64,000 bases of DNA, from NCBI RefSeq assembly GCF_002257695.2, contig NZ_CP155571.1. One strand, given 5' to 3'. The position numbers were made by a program, and so were the translations under genes. Each line of letters opens with the position of its first letter. Positions within the stretch are counted from its first letter, which is position 1. The notes beneath the pieces were generated by a model. It saw only the letters and a program-made list of their open reading frames with translations. It was not told the DNA's origin and searched no databases. Below are positions 33,884 through 41,962 of this stretch, piece by piece. Source of the DNA: Sporomusa acidovorans. Lineage in GTDB: Bacteria; Bacillota; Negativicutes; Sporomusales; Sporomusaceae.

Positions 33884-33958
33884 ATGATACTATCAAAAGT
33901 AATATAAATCAATATTTGTGATAGTTTTAATTTGTTTACGTTTGTTTGTGTTTGTATT
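33884..33958 (-). promoter_or_regulatory. Promoter and upstream element of the GTPase operon
   Basis: TTGATT (33907-33912) and TATCAT (33884-33889) are 17 bases apart on the minus strand. A tract with CAAACACAAACAAACG lies upstream at 33913-33958. It parallels the element at 31119-31185 in -35 context, spacing and tract position. Confidence 0.65.
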
Positions 33959-34003
33959 CTATTCATAGACATTTTGTTTATTCGATAGGGTCTTGTCATT
34001 CTG

Positions 34004-34059
34004 AGCAAAACAAAGACCAAAGCTGTTTTCATCTTAAGAGCAGCTTTGGCCTTTGTTTT
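34004..34059. other. Long hairpin between divergent genes
   Basis: A 20-bp stem with a single mismatch: GCAAAACAAAG-A-CCAAAGCTG pairs with CAGCTTTGG-C-CTTTGTTTTGC around a 15-base loop. It lies upstream of the rightward promoter at 34108 and beyond the leftward one. There is no T-tract, so it is not a normal terminator at the end of a gene. It may insulate the two units or be a protein site. Confidence 0.6.
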
Positions 34060-34107
34060 GCCAGTGTTTTCGGCAATATTATGAAATTGTTATTTAATAG
34101 GATAAGA

Positions 34108-34136
34108 TTGACAGGATTACCCAGTTCAGTTATTAT
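34108..34136 (+). promoter_or_regulatory. Sigma-A-type promoter of the winged-helix/ferredoxin gene
   Basis: TTGACA at 34108-34113 and TATTAT at 34131-34136 with a 17-base spacer, 31 bases before the start codon. Confidence 0.65.
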
Positions 34137-34166
34137 GAGGATTATTCCAAATAAAGGAGAAACCGC

Positions 34167-35453
34167 ATGGGCCATATTGTAAACAGCGAAAAAGAATACC
34201 GCCTGCTACAGCAGCGGTTAGACTGTAATATCACCGGAGCGCCATACGCGCCAGCTTTTATCAGTATATTAAAACTATTATTCACGCCGGCAGAAGCCTA
34301 TATTGCTCGGCAAATCCCCTTACGGCCAACCCGGTTATCACTTGTTGCTAATAAATTAAACATACCGGCTGCAAAGCTATACGGCAAAGTATTAGCCATG
34401 GCCGAACGCGGCTTGGTGTTTGATTTTGAGCATAACGGAGAAATTTACATTGTATTATCGCCTGTCGTTATCGGCTTTTTCGAATTTATCTTTATGCGTA
34501 CCCGCGATAATCTGCCGCTTAAAGAGTTAGCGGAGTTATTTGAAGAATATATGTCCCAGGATGATCGGTTTGCCCAAAGTATTTTTGAAGGTTCTACCCA
34601 ACTCGGCAGAACCCTGATCCATGAGCAAGCCTTGCCTGCTGACACGTATTCCGAAGTATTGGACTGGGAGAAAACTACTGCCATTATTGCTTCGGCAAAA
34701 CATATCGGTTTATCCTTATGCACGTGCCGGCATAAAGCCAGCCATCTCGGCAGATGCTGCGACGCACCACTGGAAACTTGTATAACGCTGGGAAAAAGTG
34801 CCGTTATTCTTGTAAAAAAGGGGATGGCGGCAGCAATATCCCCGGATAAAGCCCTGCGCATTATCGAAGACTGCAAACAGCAAGGACTGATGCAAATTGC
34901 CGATAATGTGCAGCGCGATGTCGGCTTTATTTGTAATTGTTGCAGTTGCTGCTGTGAATTTATTCAGGCAATCAAGCGGTTTAACCTGAAAAATGCAGTA
35001 ATAACTTCTAATTGGCTGGCAACAGTTAACCCCAAATTTTGCAAAAGCTGCGGCGCTTGTATCAGAGCTTGTCCTGTGGGCGCATTGCATAGTGAAGAAA
35101 ATAGCGCCGGCGCTAAACCGGTCTGTGATGAAACGGTTTGTTTAGGATGCGGTGTCTGCGTAACGGCCTGCAAGTTTAACGGCATAACCATGTCTCCCAG
35201 GCCCCAACGGGTCATTGTACCGGAAACAAGCTATGACAAAATCATATTGATGGCTATTGAACGGGGGAAACTATCGAATTTAGTGTTTGATGATCCTTCA
35301 CGCCTACATCATCGGGCTTTAGGACGAATAATTGGTGTTATCGAAAAGTCTTCGCCCGTCAAGACATTAATGGCGGTTAAACCAATCAAATCAGCCTTTT
35401 TAACTGCAATTGTATCCAGAATAAAAAAGGCAACCGGCGTGAATAAGAACTAG
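34167..35453 (+). CDS. Winged-helix-like and double [4Fe-4S] ferredoxin protein
   Basis: A 428-residue cytoplasmic protein. Residues about 25-110 look like a winged-helix domain (L-S-L-V-A-N-K-L-N-I-P-A-A-K-L-Y). A Cys-rich middle follows (C-T-C-R-H, G-R-C-C, then C-N-C-C-S-C-C-C around residue 250). Two [4Fe-4S] motifs come next, C-K-S-C-G-A-C-I-R-A-C-P and C-L-G-C-G-V-C-V-T-A-C. It could sense or pass electrons. AAAGGAG precedes the ATG. It is divergent from the GTPase operon and separated from cwlD by 49 bases. Confidence 0.82.
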   Translation: MGHIVNSEKEYRLLQQRLDCNITGAPYAPAFISILKLLFTPAEAYIARQIPLRPTRLSLVANKLNIPAAKLYGKVLAMAERGLVFDFEHNGEIYIVLSPVVIGFFEFIFMRTRDNLPLKELAELFEEYMSQDDRFAQSIFEGSTQLGRTLIHEQALPADTYSEVLDWEKTTAIIASAKHIGLSLCTCRHKASHLGRCCDAPLETCITLGKSAVILVKKGMAAAISPDKALRIIEDCKQQGLMQIADNVQRDVGFICNCCSCCCEFIQAIKRFNLKNAVITSNWLATVNPKFCKSCGACIRACPVGALHSEENSAGAKPVCDETVCLGCGVCVTACKFNGITMSPRPQRVIVPETSYDKIILMAIERGKLSNLVFDDPSRLHHRALGRIIGVIEKSSPVKTLMAVKPIKSAFLTAIVSRIKKATGVNKN

Positions 35454-35502
35454 CCGGTTATCAAAAAGCTAAACATATGTTTAGTCATTGAGGTGATATG
35501 CC

Positions 35503-36183
35503 ATGAAGATCCTTTTTATGGCCAAACGTCACTTTCTCTTTTTGTTACTGCCTGCCGTACTGCTACTAAGCTCAATCTATGCTTTTGAAACTGCTAATAA
35601 ATTAAACGGAAAAATAATTATTGTTGATGCTGGCCATGGTGGAATCGATCCTGGCGCAAACCGACCCGGAGTGATTGAAAAAGACATCAATCTTGCCGTT
35701 GCCCTCCAATTAAAGGAAAAACTGCATCACTACGGCGCCAAAGTTGTCTTATCCCGGCAGTCAGATGTAGATCTTAGCCCGGAATGCGACAGCGAAAAGG
35801 TCAGAGGCCGTTATCACCGGGATTTAATGGCCCGGGTGGAAATGGCCGAAGAATCTGATGCCGATATTTTTATTAGTATTCACGCCAATGCGGTTACTAA
35901 TGCCAAACGGCATGGCGCAGAGGCTTTTTTCTGCGCAAAATCCGAAGCCGGAAAACAATTAGCCACGTCAATTCAAGCCGAACTTTGCACCGTCACGACC
36001 ACGAAACGGACAGCCCAGGCCGCCGACTATTTTGTACTGCGCCGCAGCAGAATACCGGCTGCTCTCGTCGAAGTCGGTTACATTACGAATATCGAAGAGC
36101 GCAAATTATTGCAAACACCTGACTACCAGCAAAAACTGGCAGAAGCAATCGCCAGGGGTATTTATACGTATTACCAGCAATAA
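35503..36183 (+). CDS. cwlD: N-acetylmuramoyl-L-alanine amidase, CwlD-like
   Basis: Zinc amidase of the Amidase_3 fold, 226 residues. It strips peptide from muramic acid in spore cortex, the first step to muramic-delta-lactam. An N-terminal hydrophobic signal-anchor (F-L-F-L-L-L-P-A-V-L-L-L) exports it. Zinc ligands are in D-A-G-H-G-G-I-D-P-G, the Glu of V-I-E-K-D-I-N-L and S-I-H-A-N-A; the catalytic Glu is in A-L-V-E-V-G-Y-I-T-N. GAGGTG precedes the ATG. It is paired with a polysaccharide deacetylase 19 bases downstream. Confidence 0.9.
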   Translation: MKILFMAKRHFLFLLLPAVLLLSSIYAFETANKLNGKIIIVDAGHGGIDPGANRPGVIEKDINLAVALQLKEKLHHYGAKVVLSRQSDVDLSPECDSEKVRGRYHRDLMARVEMAEESDADIFISIHANAVTNAKRHGAEAFFCAKSEAGKQLATSIQAELCTVTTTKRTAQAADYFVLRRSRIPAALVEVGYITNIEERKLLQTPDYQQKLAEAIARGIYTYYQQ

Positions 36184-36202
36184 TGGGAAGGGATGGTCCT
36201 TG

Positions 36203-36919
36203 ATGAAAGTTCCCTACTGGCTGTTTTGTACAATTGCTCTTTGTATAGCGCTGACCAGTATCGAGGAAATTCGTGTCGCCGGCGATTCACAAACTGTTTC
36301 CAGGGTCCCGACAACCCAGAAAGTCGTAGCATTGACGCTTGATGACGGACCAAATTCCCGGGTTACACCGGAAATTCTGGCTGTTCTAAAAGAAAAACAG
36401 GTAAGGGCAACCTTTTTCGTTCTGGGAGAAAACGTAGAGCATTATCCCAAAATTTTAGCACAAGAAGTAGCGGACGGCCATGAAATCGGCATTCATACCT
36501 ATAGCCATCCCTCCTTGCCAAAATTGAGCCCTAATAAAATCACCGAGGAATTTGCTAAAGCGGAAAGTGCTATAACCCCCATAGCCCCTAAACCAACTTT
36601 ATTCCGTCCCCCAGGCGGTCTCTATAACTCGCGGGTCATTGAAACAGCGCACGAACGGGGTTATACCGTTATCCTCTGGTCGGTTGACCCGCGCGACTGG
36701 AGCTGCCCTCCCAGCGCAGCAGTAATTGATAAAGTTATGAAGGAAGTAACGCCAGGCAGTATTATTCTGCTTCACGACGGACAATATCCCTTGCCGACCC
36801 CCAAAGCACTCGCAGCCATCATCGACGGCCTTCGCGCCCGCGGTTATGATTTTGTCACCGTAAGTGAATTATTGCAGTATAACGAAGTCCGGCATACTTT
36901 TAACTTCTTTAATCTGTAA
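36203..36919 (+). CDS. Polysaccharide deacetylase (PdaA-type)
   Basis: Carbohydrate esterase family 4 enzyme, 238 residues, exported by an N-terminal signal (V-P-Y-W-L-F-C-T-I-A-L-C-I-A-L). Motifs in order: L-T-L-D-D-G-P-N (base and metal Asp), H-T-Y-S-H-P (two zinc His), F-R-P-P-G-G, W-S-V-D-P-R-D-W and I-L-L-H-D-G. The ATG at 36203 fits the signal; a longer frame lies inside cwlD. In B. subtilis PdaA acts after CwlD to make muramic-delta-lactam, so the pair forms that pathway (inference from family and context). Confidence 0.88.
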   Translation: MKVPYWLFCTIALCIALTSIEEIRVAGDSQTVSRVPTTQKVVALTLDDGPNSRVTPEILAVLKEKQVRATFFVLGENVEHYPKILAQEVADGHEIGIHTYSHPSLPKLSPNKITEEFAKAESAITPIAPKPTLFRPPGGLYNSRVIETAHERGYTVILWSVDPRDWSCPPSAAVIDKVMKEVTPGSIILLHDGQYPLPTPKALAAIIDGLRARGYDFVTVSELLQYNEVRHTFNFFNL

Positions 36920-36965
36920 GCCTGGTTTTCCGGTGACAGCCAGCTTGTCTGCATAATTTGCCTGT

Positions 36966-37042
36966 GTATATAAGGTGCTCAAGATTTTTGCAGAATACAC
37001 CACCCGCCTGCGCCTGCAAACTTATTTAATGCGGAATATATA
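36966..37042. repeat. Palindromic intergenic repeat, left arm deleted
   Basis: TATATAAGGTGCTCAAGATT at the left leads directly into GAATACACCACCCGCCTGCG, then CCTGCAAAC and ATGCGGAATATATA. The left hairpin arm is missing, whereas the right end is identical to other copies. Confidence 0.85.
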
Positions 37043-37120
37043 ATCCGGCTGGAAAATAATAATATTATTATTTTATTTTTCCACAATCAATCAAATCTAT
37101 GCCAACCGAAAAGTTTAAAA

Positions 37121-37156
37121 AAAGAGGTCTACCGCTTACCGGTTAGACCTCTTTTT
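37121..37156. terminator. Bidirectional terminator
   Basis: AAAGAGGTCTA pairs with TAGACCTCTTT around ten bases, with A-runs on the left and T-runs on the right, so it can stop transcripts from both directions. It lies between pdaA and the convergent M20 gene. Confidence 0.88.
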
Positions 37157-37160
37157 ACTA

Positions 37161-38408
37161 TTACGCAATCGTTACGTTTCTCTGAGAAAGCTTGCGGATC
37201 GCGGCAAGGATGATTTCTGTTCCGGCCGCAATGTCTTCCAGCCGTGCCCACTCCGCAGGGTTGTGGCTGATTCCTCCCCGGCACGGAATAAAGACCATGC
37301 CTGTTGGCGCAAGCGCTGCCAGATGCATAGCATCGTGCCCGGCCCCGCTAGGCATCAGCATACTGGCATAATGCTGTTCCCGGCTGATGGCATATAGCAT
37401 TTCCACCATGGTTGGCGCCAGTTGAACTGGTGGCTCATCCGTGAGTATGACAGGTTCAATACCTACGTTCCGCTGATTTTTGATCTCATCCATTTTTTTT
37501 AGAAGGCCTTGGACAACGCACTGTTTACTGTCAAGTGAAATCCCGCGGATATCAATTCCCAACTCAACCCGCCCCGGAATAACGTTCATCACCCCTGGTT
37601 CAGCCTTAACAATGCCGGTTGTGCCCACAACACCGTGCTGTGCCTCCAAGCCGGCCACTTCCTCCACCGCCAGAATAATCCGGGCAGCCGCTGTCAGCGC
37701 GTCCTGGCGCATATTCATGGGAGTCGCACCCGAGTGATCGGCCTGTCCGGTTATTGTAACACGCAGGCGAGTAGGCGCCGCAATTCCGGTAACAATGCCA
37801 ATTTGTTTTTTTGTTGTCTCTAAAACTTTGCCTTGCTCAATATGCAGTTCCAAAAATGCTTTAATGTTTCCCGGATAACGCGCCTGACAGATGTTTTCCG
37901 GCTGGAGGCCTCTTTGGCGCAAAGCGGCCGCCAGCGAAATTTCCTGACTGTCTTTCCACTGGTGCAACTGTGCTACTGTAAGTTTGCCGCAAAAAGCTTT
38001 GCTGCCTAAAGTAGCCATGCCAAAACGGCTGGACTCCTCCGCCATAAAAACAACAACTTCAAGCGGATGATAGTGCTGTTCCCCGCTTTTCTTAAGACAT
38101 TGCAGTGCCTCAATTGCTGCCAAAACACCTGCCACACCGTCGAAGTTCCCCCCCTGGGGCACACTGTCCAAATGTGACCCGGCCATCACCACAGCGGCGG
38201 CGGGCTCTATGCCTTCTTGCCGCCCGATCACATTGCCGAAGGCATCGGTACGGACGGCCAAGCCGGCCTGTTCCATTAACCGGATAATAAGCTCCCGGGC
38301 TTGCCAGTCTTCGTCGCTGAAGGCCAGCCGGGTAAAGCCGCCGTTTGCCTGCAAGCCGATTGCCGCCATTTTATGAAAATTTTTTTCCAGCCTTTTGCAG
38401 TCTACCAC
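37161..38408 (-). CDS. M20-family N-carbamoyl amino-acid/allantoate-type amidohydrolase
   Basis: A 415-residue dinuclear zinc hydrolase of the HyuC/AllC/AmaB group. It cleaves N-carbamoyl groups to ammonia, CO2 and an amino acid. Ligands are in G-S-H-L-D-S-V-P, N-F-D-G-V, M-A-E-E-S-S-R-F, L-H-I-E-Q-G and the late G-A-G-H-D-A-M. I prefer GTG at 38408, with GGGAGG eight bases upstream, to TTG at 38414. Its operon holds a dihydroorotase-like enzyme, so N-carbamoyl-L-aspartate is a plausible substrate (inference). Allantoate or N-carbamoyl-beta-alanine remain possible. Confidence 0.88.
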   Translation of the reverse strand: MVDCKRLEKNFHKMAAIGLQANGGFTRLAFSDEDWQARELIIRLMEQAGLAVRTDAFGNVIGRQEGIEPAAAVVMAGSHLDSVPQGGNFDGVAGVLAAIEALQCLKKSGEQHYHPLEVVVFMAEESSRFGMATLGSKAFCGKLTVAQLHQWKDSQEISLAAALRQRGLQPENICQARYPGNIKAFLELHIEQGKVLETTKKQIGIVTGIAAPTRLRVTITGQADHSGATPMNMRQDALTAAARIILAVEEVAGLEAQHGVVGTTGIVKAEPGVMNVIPGRVELGIDIRGISLDSKQCVVQGLLKKMDEIKNQRNVGIEPVILTDEPPVQLAPTMVEMLYAISREQHYASMLMPSGAGHDAMHLAALAPTGMVFIPCRGGISHNPAEWARLEDIAAGTEIILAAIRKLSQRNVTIA

Positions 38409-38423
38409 TGGCAAAGCCTCCCT

Positions 38424-39731
38424 TTAATCCAGCTTGCTGTCCTTGGTTTCCGGCACAAGGAAAAACACATTGACGGCTGCGGCTAAGTAAATAAAAGCCA
38501 GTATGACCAGTGCCCCGTTAAGTGTATATTGGGCTGCCAGCATCCCGATAATAACCGGCGCAAAGCCACCAACCGCCCGGCCGGAATTAAAAATAAAGTT
38601 TTGTGCCGTAGAACGGGCATCGGTTGTATAATGCTCTGACAACAGAGCCCCATAACCGGCCATCATTCCATTGCAGAAGAAACCAAGAACGGCACCGCCG
38701 ATCAATAATAAAATTGGATCATTCAAAACCGAGTAACCCCAGACGGCAGCCGCCGAACAAATATAGAAGGTTATATAGGCCGGCCTTCTCCCGATCCGGT
38801 CGGCAAACTGCCCAAAAAGATAAATGCCGATTACCATGCCGATTACGGTAACAACCATCCAGGTAGTAGTCTTATTCAGGGTAAGGTTATGCTTTTGCAT
38901 CAGAATAGTAGGAAGCCAAATCATAATGCCATAATAGCCAAAATTTTGCACACTTGTCATTACTGTAAGCGCAAACGTTGTTACCGATTTTCGCGGATTG
39001 GCAAAAAGGTGCGTCAGTGGAAACTTGTTAGCCTTATTTAAAAATTCTTGTTCGCTTTCCGTCAATGCCTCACCTTGCGCAACCTTTTGCTGAATCGTTT
39101 CCTTCATAATTTTGCGGTTAACCCAAATATCAGGTTCCGGAATACCCCGCCGGGACCAGGCCGCAAATAAAGCCGGCAAAACCCCGATAGCAAAAAGCCC
39201 TCTCCAGCCAAAATGCGGTACGACCAGCGCCGACAGCAGCGCGGCCAGAACGGCACCCATTTGCCAGCCAATTGCCACACCGGCAGACGCCCGCGCCCGT
39301 TTCGCAGCAGGCCAGGTTTCGGCAACCAGGGTCATGCCGATACCGAATTCGCCCCCTAACCCTAATCCTGACAAGAAACGATAAATATTTAGCTCAGTAA
39401 GCGAACTGGCAAACGCGCACAAGCCCGTAAAAATTGAAAACAGAATAATGGTCAGCGAAAAAACTTTTACCCTGCCGACGTAGTCGGCCATAATACCAAA
39501 TATATAGCCGCCAAGAACGGCCCCAATCAATGTATAAGTGGCAATTAATCCCGCCTCGGCAAATGATAAACCGAACTCCTTGATAATGGCAGTCATAACA
39601 AAGGAAAGAATCAGCATGTCCAAGCCATCCATGGCATACCCCGCGATTGATGCATACATCATTTTCCAACGTCGCTTCCAGGTAGCTTCATCATCACCGG
39701 AAAACAAATTTTGTTTGGTTTTCATTTCCAT
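38424..39731 (-). CDS. MFS transporter, aromatic/organic-acid type
   Basis: A 435-residue inner-membrane carrier with 12 helices. It has the loop 2-3 signature G-I-M-A-D-Y-V-G-R-V-K, the equivalent G-Q-F-A-D-R-I-G-R-R-P in the second half, and G-G-E-F-G-I-G-M in helix 4-5. These suit the AAHS/sialate group that imports organic acid anions with protons. AAGGAGGAG precedes the ATG. Operon neighbours suggest orotate or a related pyrimidine acid as substrate (inference). Confidence 0.88.
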   Translation of the reverse strand: MEMKTKQNLFSGDDEATWKRRWKMMYASIAGYAMDGLDMLILSFVMTAIIKEFGLSFAEAGLIATYTLIGAVLGGYIFGIMADYVGRVKVFSLTIILFSIFTGLCAFASSLTELNIYRFLSGLGLGGEFGIGMTLVAETWPAAKRARASAGVAIGWQMGAVLAALLSALVVPHFGWRGLFAIGVLPALFAAWSRRGIPEPDIWVNRKIMKETIQQKVAQGEALTESEQEFLNKANKFPLTHLFANPRKSVTTFALTVMTSVQNFGYYGIMIWLPTILMQKHNLTLNKTTTWMVVTVIGMVIGIYLFGQFADRIGRRPAYITFYICSAAAVWGYSVLNDPILLLIGGAVLGFFCNGMMAGYGALLSEHYTTDARSTAQNFIFNSGRAVGGFAPVIIGMLAAQYTLNGALVILAFIYLAAAVNVFFLVPETKDSKLD

Positions 39732-39760
39732 TTTTTCTCCTCCTTAAAATAATAAAATCA

Positions 39761-41062
39761 TTATTTAACAAAATGTTCCTCTTGTGCAGTTTCCCTGCCA
39801 TCAAAGACGACATTTCCGTTAACAAAAGTAAGCCAGATATTTCCCTTTACCCGGGTTCCGTGATAAGGTGTGTTACGGCTCTTGGATAGAAACGCGTTCT
39901 TATCAATCATCCATTCCTGAAACGGATCGATAACACAGACATCTGCCGGCGCTCCCGCTTGCAATGTTCCACCCGGCAGCCCAAACAGTTTTGCCGGATT
40001 ACAACTCATCCGCTGAATCAGCCAGGCAGGGGAAAGCCCCTGTTCATGCACCAATTTGTCAAGCAGCAGCGGCAGGGCTGTCTCCAAACCAACAATGCCG
40101 TTAGCCGCCAAATCAAAAGTCACATTCTTATCATCCAGGGCATGTGGTGCGTGGTCGGTGGCAATCACATCCACCGTTCCATCATCCAACCCGCGAATTA
40201 ATTCGGCAATATCTTCCTGCGTTCTTACCGGCGGCGCCATTTTGGCATTTGTTCCTTGACGCGCAACGTCAGCCACAGTGAGTGTTAGATGGTGCGGACA
40301 TACTTCTGCCGTCACATTCAGCCCCTCTTTTTTCGCCCGGCGGATCAATTCTACACTGTTAGCCGTACTCAGGTGCTGAAAATGCACCTTTCCACCGGTA
40401 ACCCGTACAATTTCAAGATCACGGGCAATAGCGGCAAATTCATTAACAGGCTCATAAGCAGTAGGCCAATAAGATTTTAAGGTCGCATCTTCCTCGTGCA
40501 GCGAAATTACGACATTTAGCTTTTTGGCTAATTGCAGAGCCTGATACAAAACTGCGGCCCGGTCAAGATAGAGTCCGTCATCGGAAAATATGGTAACGCC
40601 TGCGGCCGCTAAAGTCGCCATATCGCAAAGATCCCGGCCCTTTAAATCCTTCGTGACGCTGGCGGCCTGAACGACACGCACAACGGCCTTTTCTTCGATT
40701 AATTTTTGTATTTTCGCATAGATACTGAGTTTGTCCGGAACAGGATTAAGGTTGGCCATAGCGATCACTGTCGTGAAACCGCCGCGGGCTGCCGCGCGCG
40801 TGCCTGTCGCAATAGTCTCTTTGTGTTCAAACCCCGGTTCACGCAGATGGCAATGAACATCAATCAATCCCGGCACAATCCACTTGCCGCTGCAATCAAA
40901 TATTCCCGCTCCCTCACATGATAAATTAGGAGCAATCGCGGCGATTTTCCCTGCAGAAATCATAACATCGGCCGGGCCATCCAGGCCTTGCGACGGATCG
41001 ATAATCCGTCCGTTTTTGAGCAGTAGTACCTCTGCCGGTTGAGCAATCTTATTTTCGTCCAC
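39761..41062 (-). CDS. pyrC: Dihydroorotase-like amidohydrolase
   Basis: A 433-residue class I dihydroorotase. Metal ligands: D-V-H-C-H-L-R-E-P-G (HxH), His in F-Q-H-L-S-T and V-C-P-H-H-L, and Asp in D-V-I-A-T-D-H-A-P-H. It interconverts N-carbamoyl-L-aspartate and dihydroorotate. The position usually M-x-N-T-x-P reads M-A-N-L-N-P here, a minor change. GTG start. It is followed by a transporter and an N-carbamoyl hydrolase rather than by other biosynthetic pyr genes, so it may run in the degradative direction (inference). Confidence 0.9.
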   Translation of the reverse strand: MDENKIAQPAEVLLLKNGRIIDPSQGLDGPADVMISAGKIAAIAPNLSCEGAGIFDCSGKWIVPGLIDVHCHLREPGFEHKETIATGTRAAARGGFTTVIAMANLNPVPDKLSIYAKIQKLIEEKAVVRVVQAASVTKDLKGRDLCDMATLAAAGVTIFSDDGLYLDRAAVLYQALQLAKKLNVVISLHEEDATLKSYWPTAYEPVNEFAAIARDLEIVRVTGGKVHFQHLSTANSVELIRRAKKEGLNVTAEVCPHHLTLTVADVARQGTNAKMAPPVRTQEDIAELIRGLDDGTVDVIATDHAPHALDDKNVTFDLAANGIVGLETALPLLLDKLVHEQGLSPAWLIQRMSCNPAKLFGLPGGTLQAGAPADVCVIDPFQEWMIDKNAFLSKSRNTPYHGTRVKGNIWLTFVNGNVVFDGRETAQEEHFVK

Positions 41063-41099
41063 TTTTATCCCACCTTAACACCGCGTTAATCGATAAGTC

Positions 41100-41825
41100 T
41101 TATAGGTATTTCATATCAGCAATAATATTGGCAGCTACTTTTCTGGGATTATCGGCCTCCACAATCGGCCTGCCCACCACCAGATAATTCGCGCCAACTT
41201 TAAGAGCCTGGGCAGGTGTGGCTGTTCGCATTTGATCCCCATGCTCTTCAGGCAAAAGCCGTATGCCTGGCGTGACAATCAAAAAGTCCGGCCCGCACAA
41301 CGCCCGAATAGCTGCAGCCTCCCGCGGCGAAGCAACAACACCGTCCACCCCTTCCTCCTTACACATGACCGACATGCGCAGTACAGATTCGCGTATGGGA
41401 CTTTGATAACCGATTTCGACCCAGTCCCGCTCGCCAATACTTGTCAAAACAGTAATCGCCAAAAGTTTTGGACGAGGCTGGTTGGTTTTGCCGGCCCATT
41501 CATCGGCCGCGCCAATGGCTGCTTTCAGCATCTTCGAACCACCGGCCGCGTGTAATGTTAAGAACGCCGGTGAAAATTGGCAAAGCGTAGTCACCGTTCG
41601 CGCAACGGTCGTAGGAATGTCGTGTAATTTAAGATCAAGAAAAGTCTTTTTGCCGCGGCCGGCAATTTGCGCGAGGACAGCGTGTCCCATGCCATAAAAG
41701 GCTTCCATCCCAACCTTGTAATATTGTACAAGTTCTCCCAGCGAATCCACGACATGAATTGCCTGTTCGGTTGTCGGAATATCAAGGGCAACAATCAGAC
41801 GGTCTGTTTTATTTTCCATTTCCAT
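41100..41825 (-). CDS. pyrF: Orotidine 5'-phosphate decarboxylase
   Basis: Last step to UMP, 241 residues, type 1 family. The catalytic block F-L-D-L-K-L-H-D-I-P (DxKxxD) is at about residues 60-69. The phosphate-binding V-T-P-G-I-R-L and V-V-G-R-P-I are also present. Start is the first or second of two ATGs six bases apart, after AAGGAAAC. It precedes the dihydroorotase gene by 37 bases. Confidence 0.93.
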   Translation of the reverse strand: MEMENKTDRLIVALDIPTTEQAIHVVDSLGELVQYYKVGMEAFYGMGHAVLAQIAGRGKKTFLDLKLHDIPTTVARTVTTLCQFSPAFLTLHAAGGSKMLKAAIGAADEWAGKTNQPRPKLLAITVLTSIGERDWVEIGYQSPIRESVLRMSVMCKEEGVDGVVASPREAAAIRALCGPDFLIVTPGIRLLPEEHGDQMRTATPAQALKVGANYLVVGRPIVEADNPRKVAANIIADMKYL

Positions 41826-41868
41826 GTTTCCTTCACTCCTTTAGAATTGTTCAATATGTCCACCCGCA

Positions 41869-41946
41869 GACTATAGCTAAAATTTTTTGCAGGCGGTACC
41901 CCGCCCGCCTGGCCTTTAAGTGCCTGATACAGAACAGAATATATAT
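41869..41946. repeat. Palindromic intergenic repeat, compact copy
   Basis: GACTATAGCTAAAATTTTTT, then GCAGGCGGTACCCCGCCCGCCTGG and a diverged right end closing in AGAATATATA. The middle is collapsed to a tight GGCGG-GTACC-CCGCC hairpin. It lies between iclR and pyrF. Confidence 0.7.
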
Positions 41947-41962
41947 GCTACATCTCCCCAGC

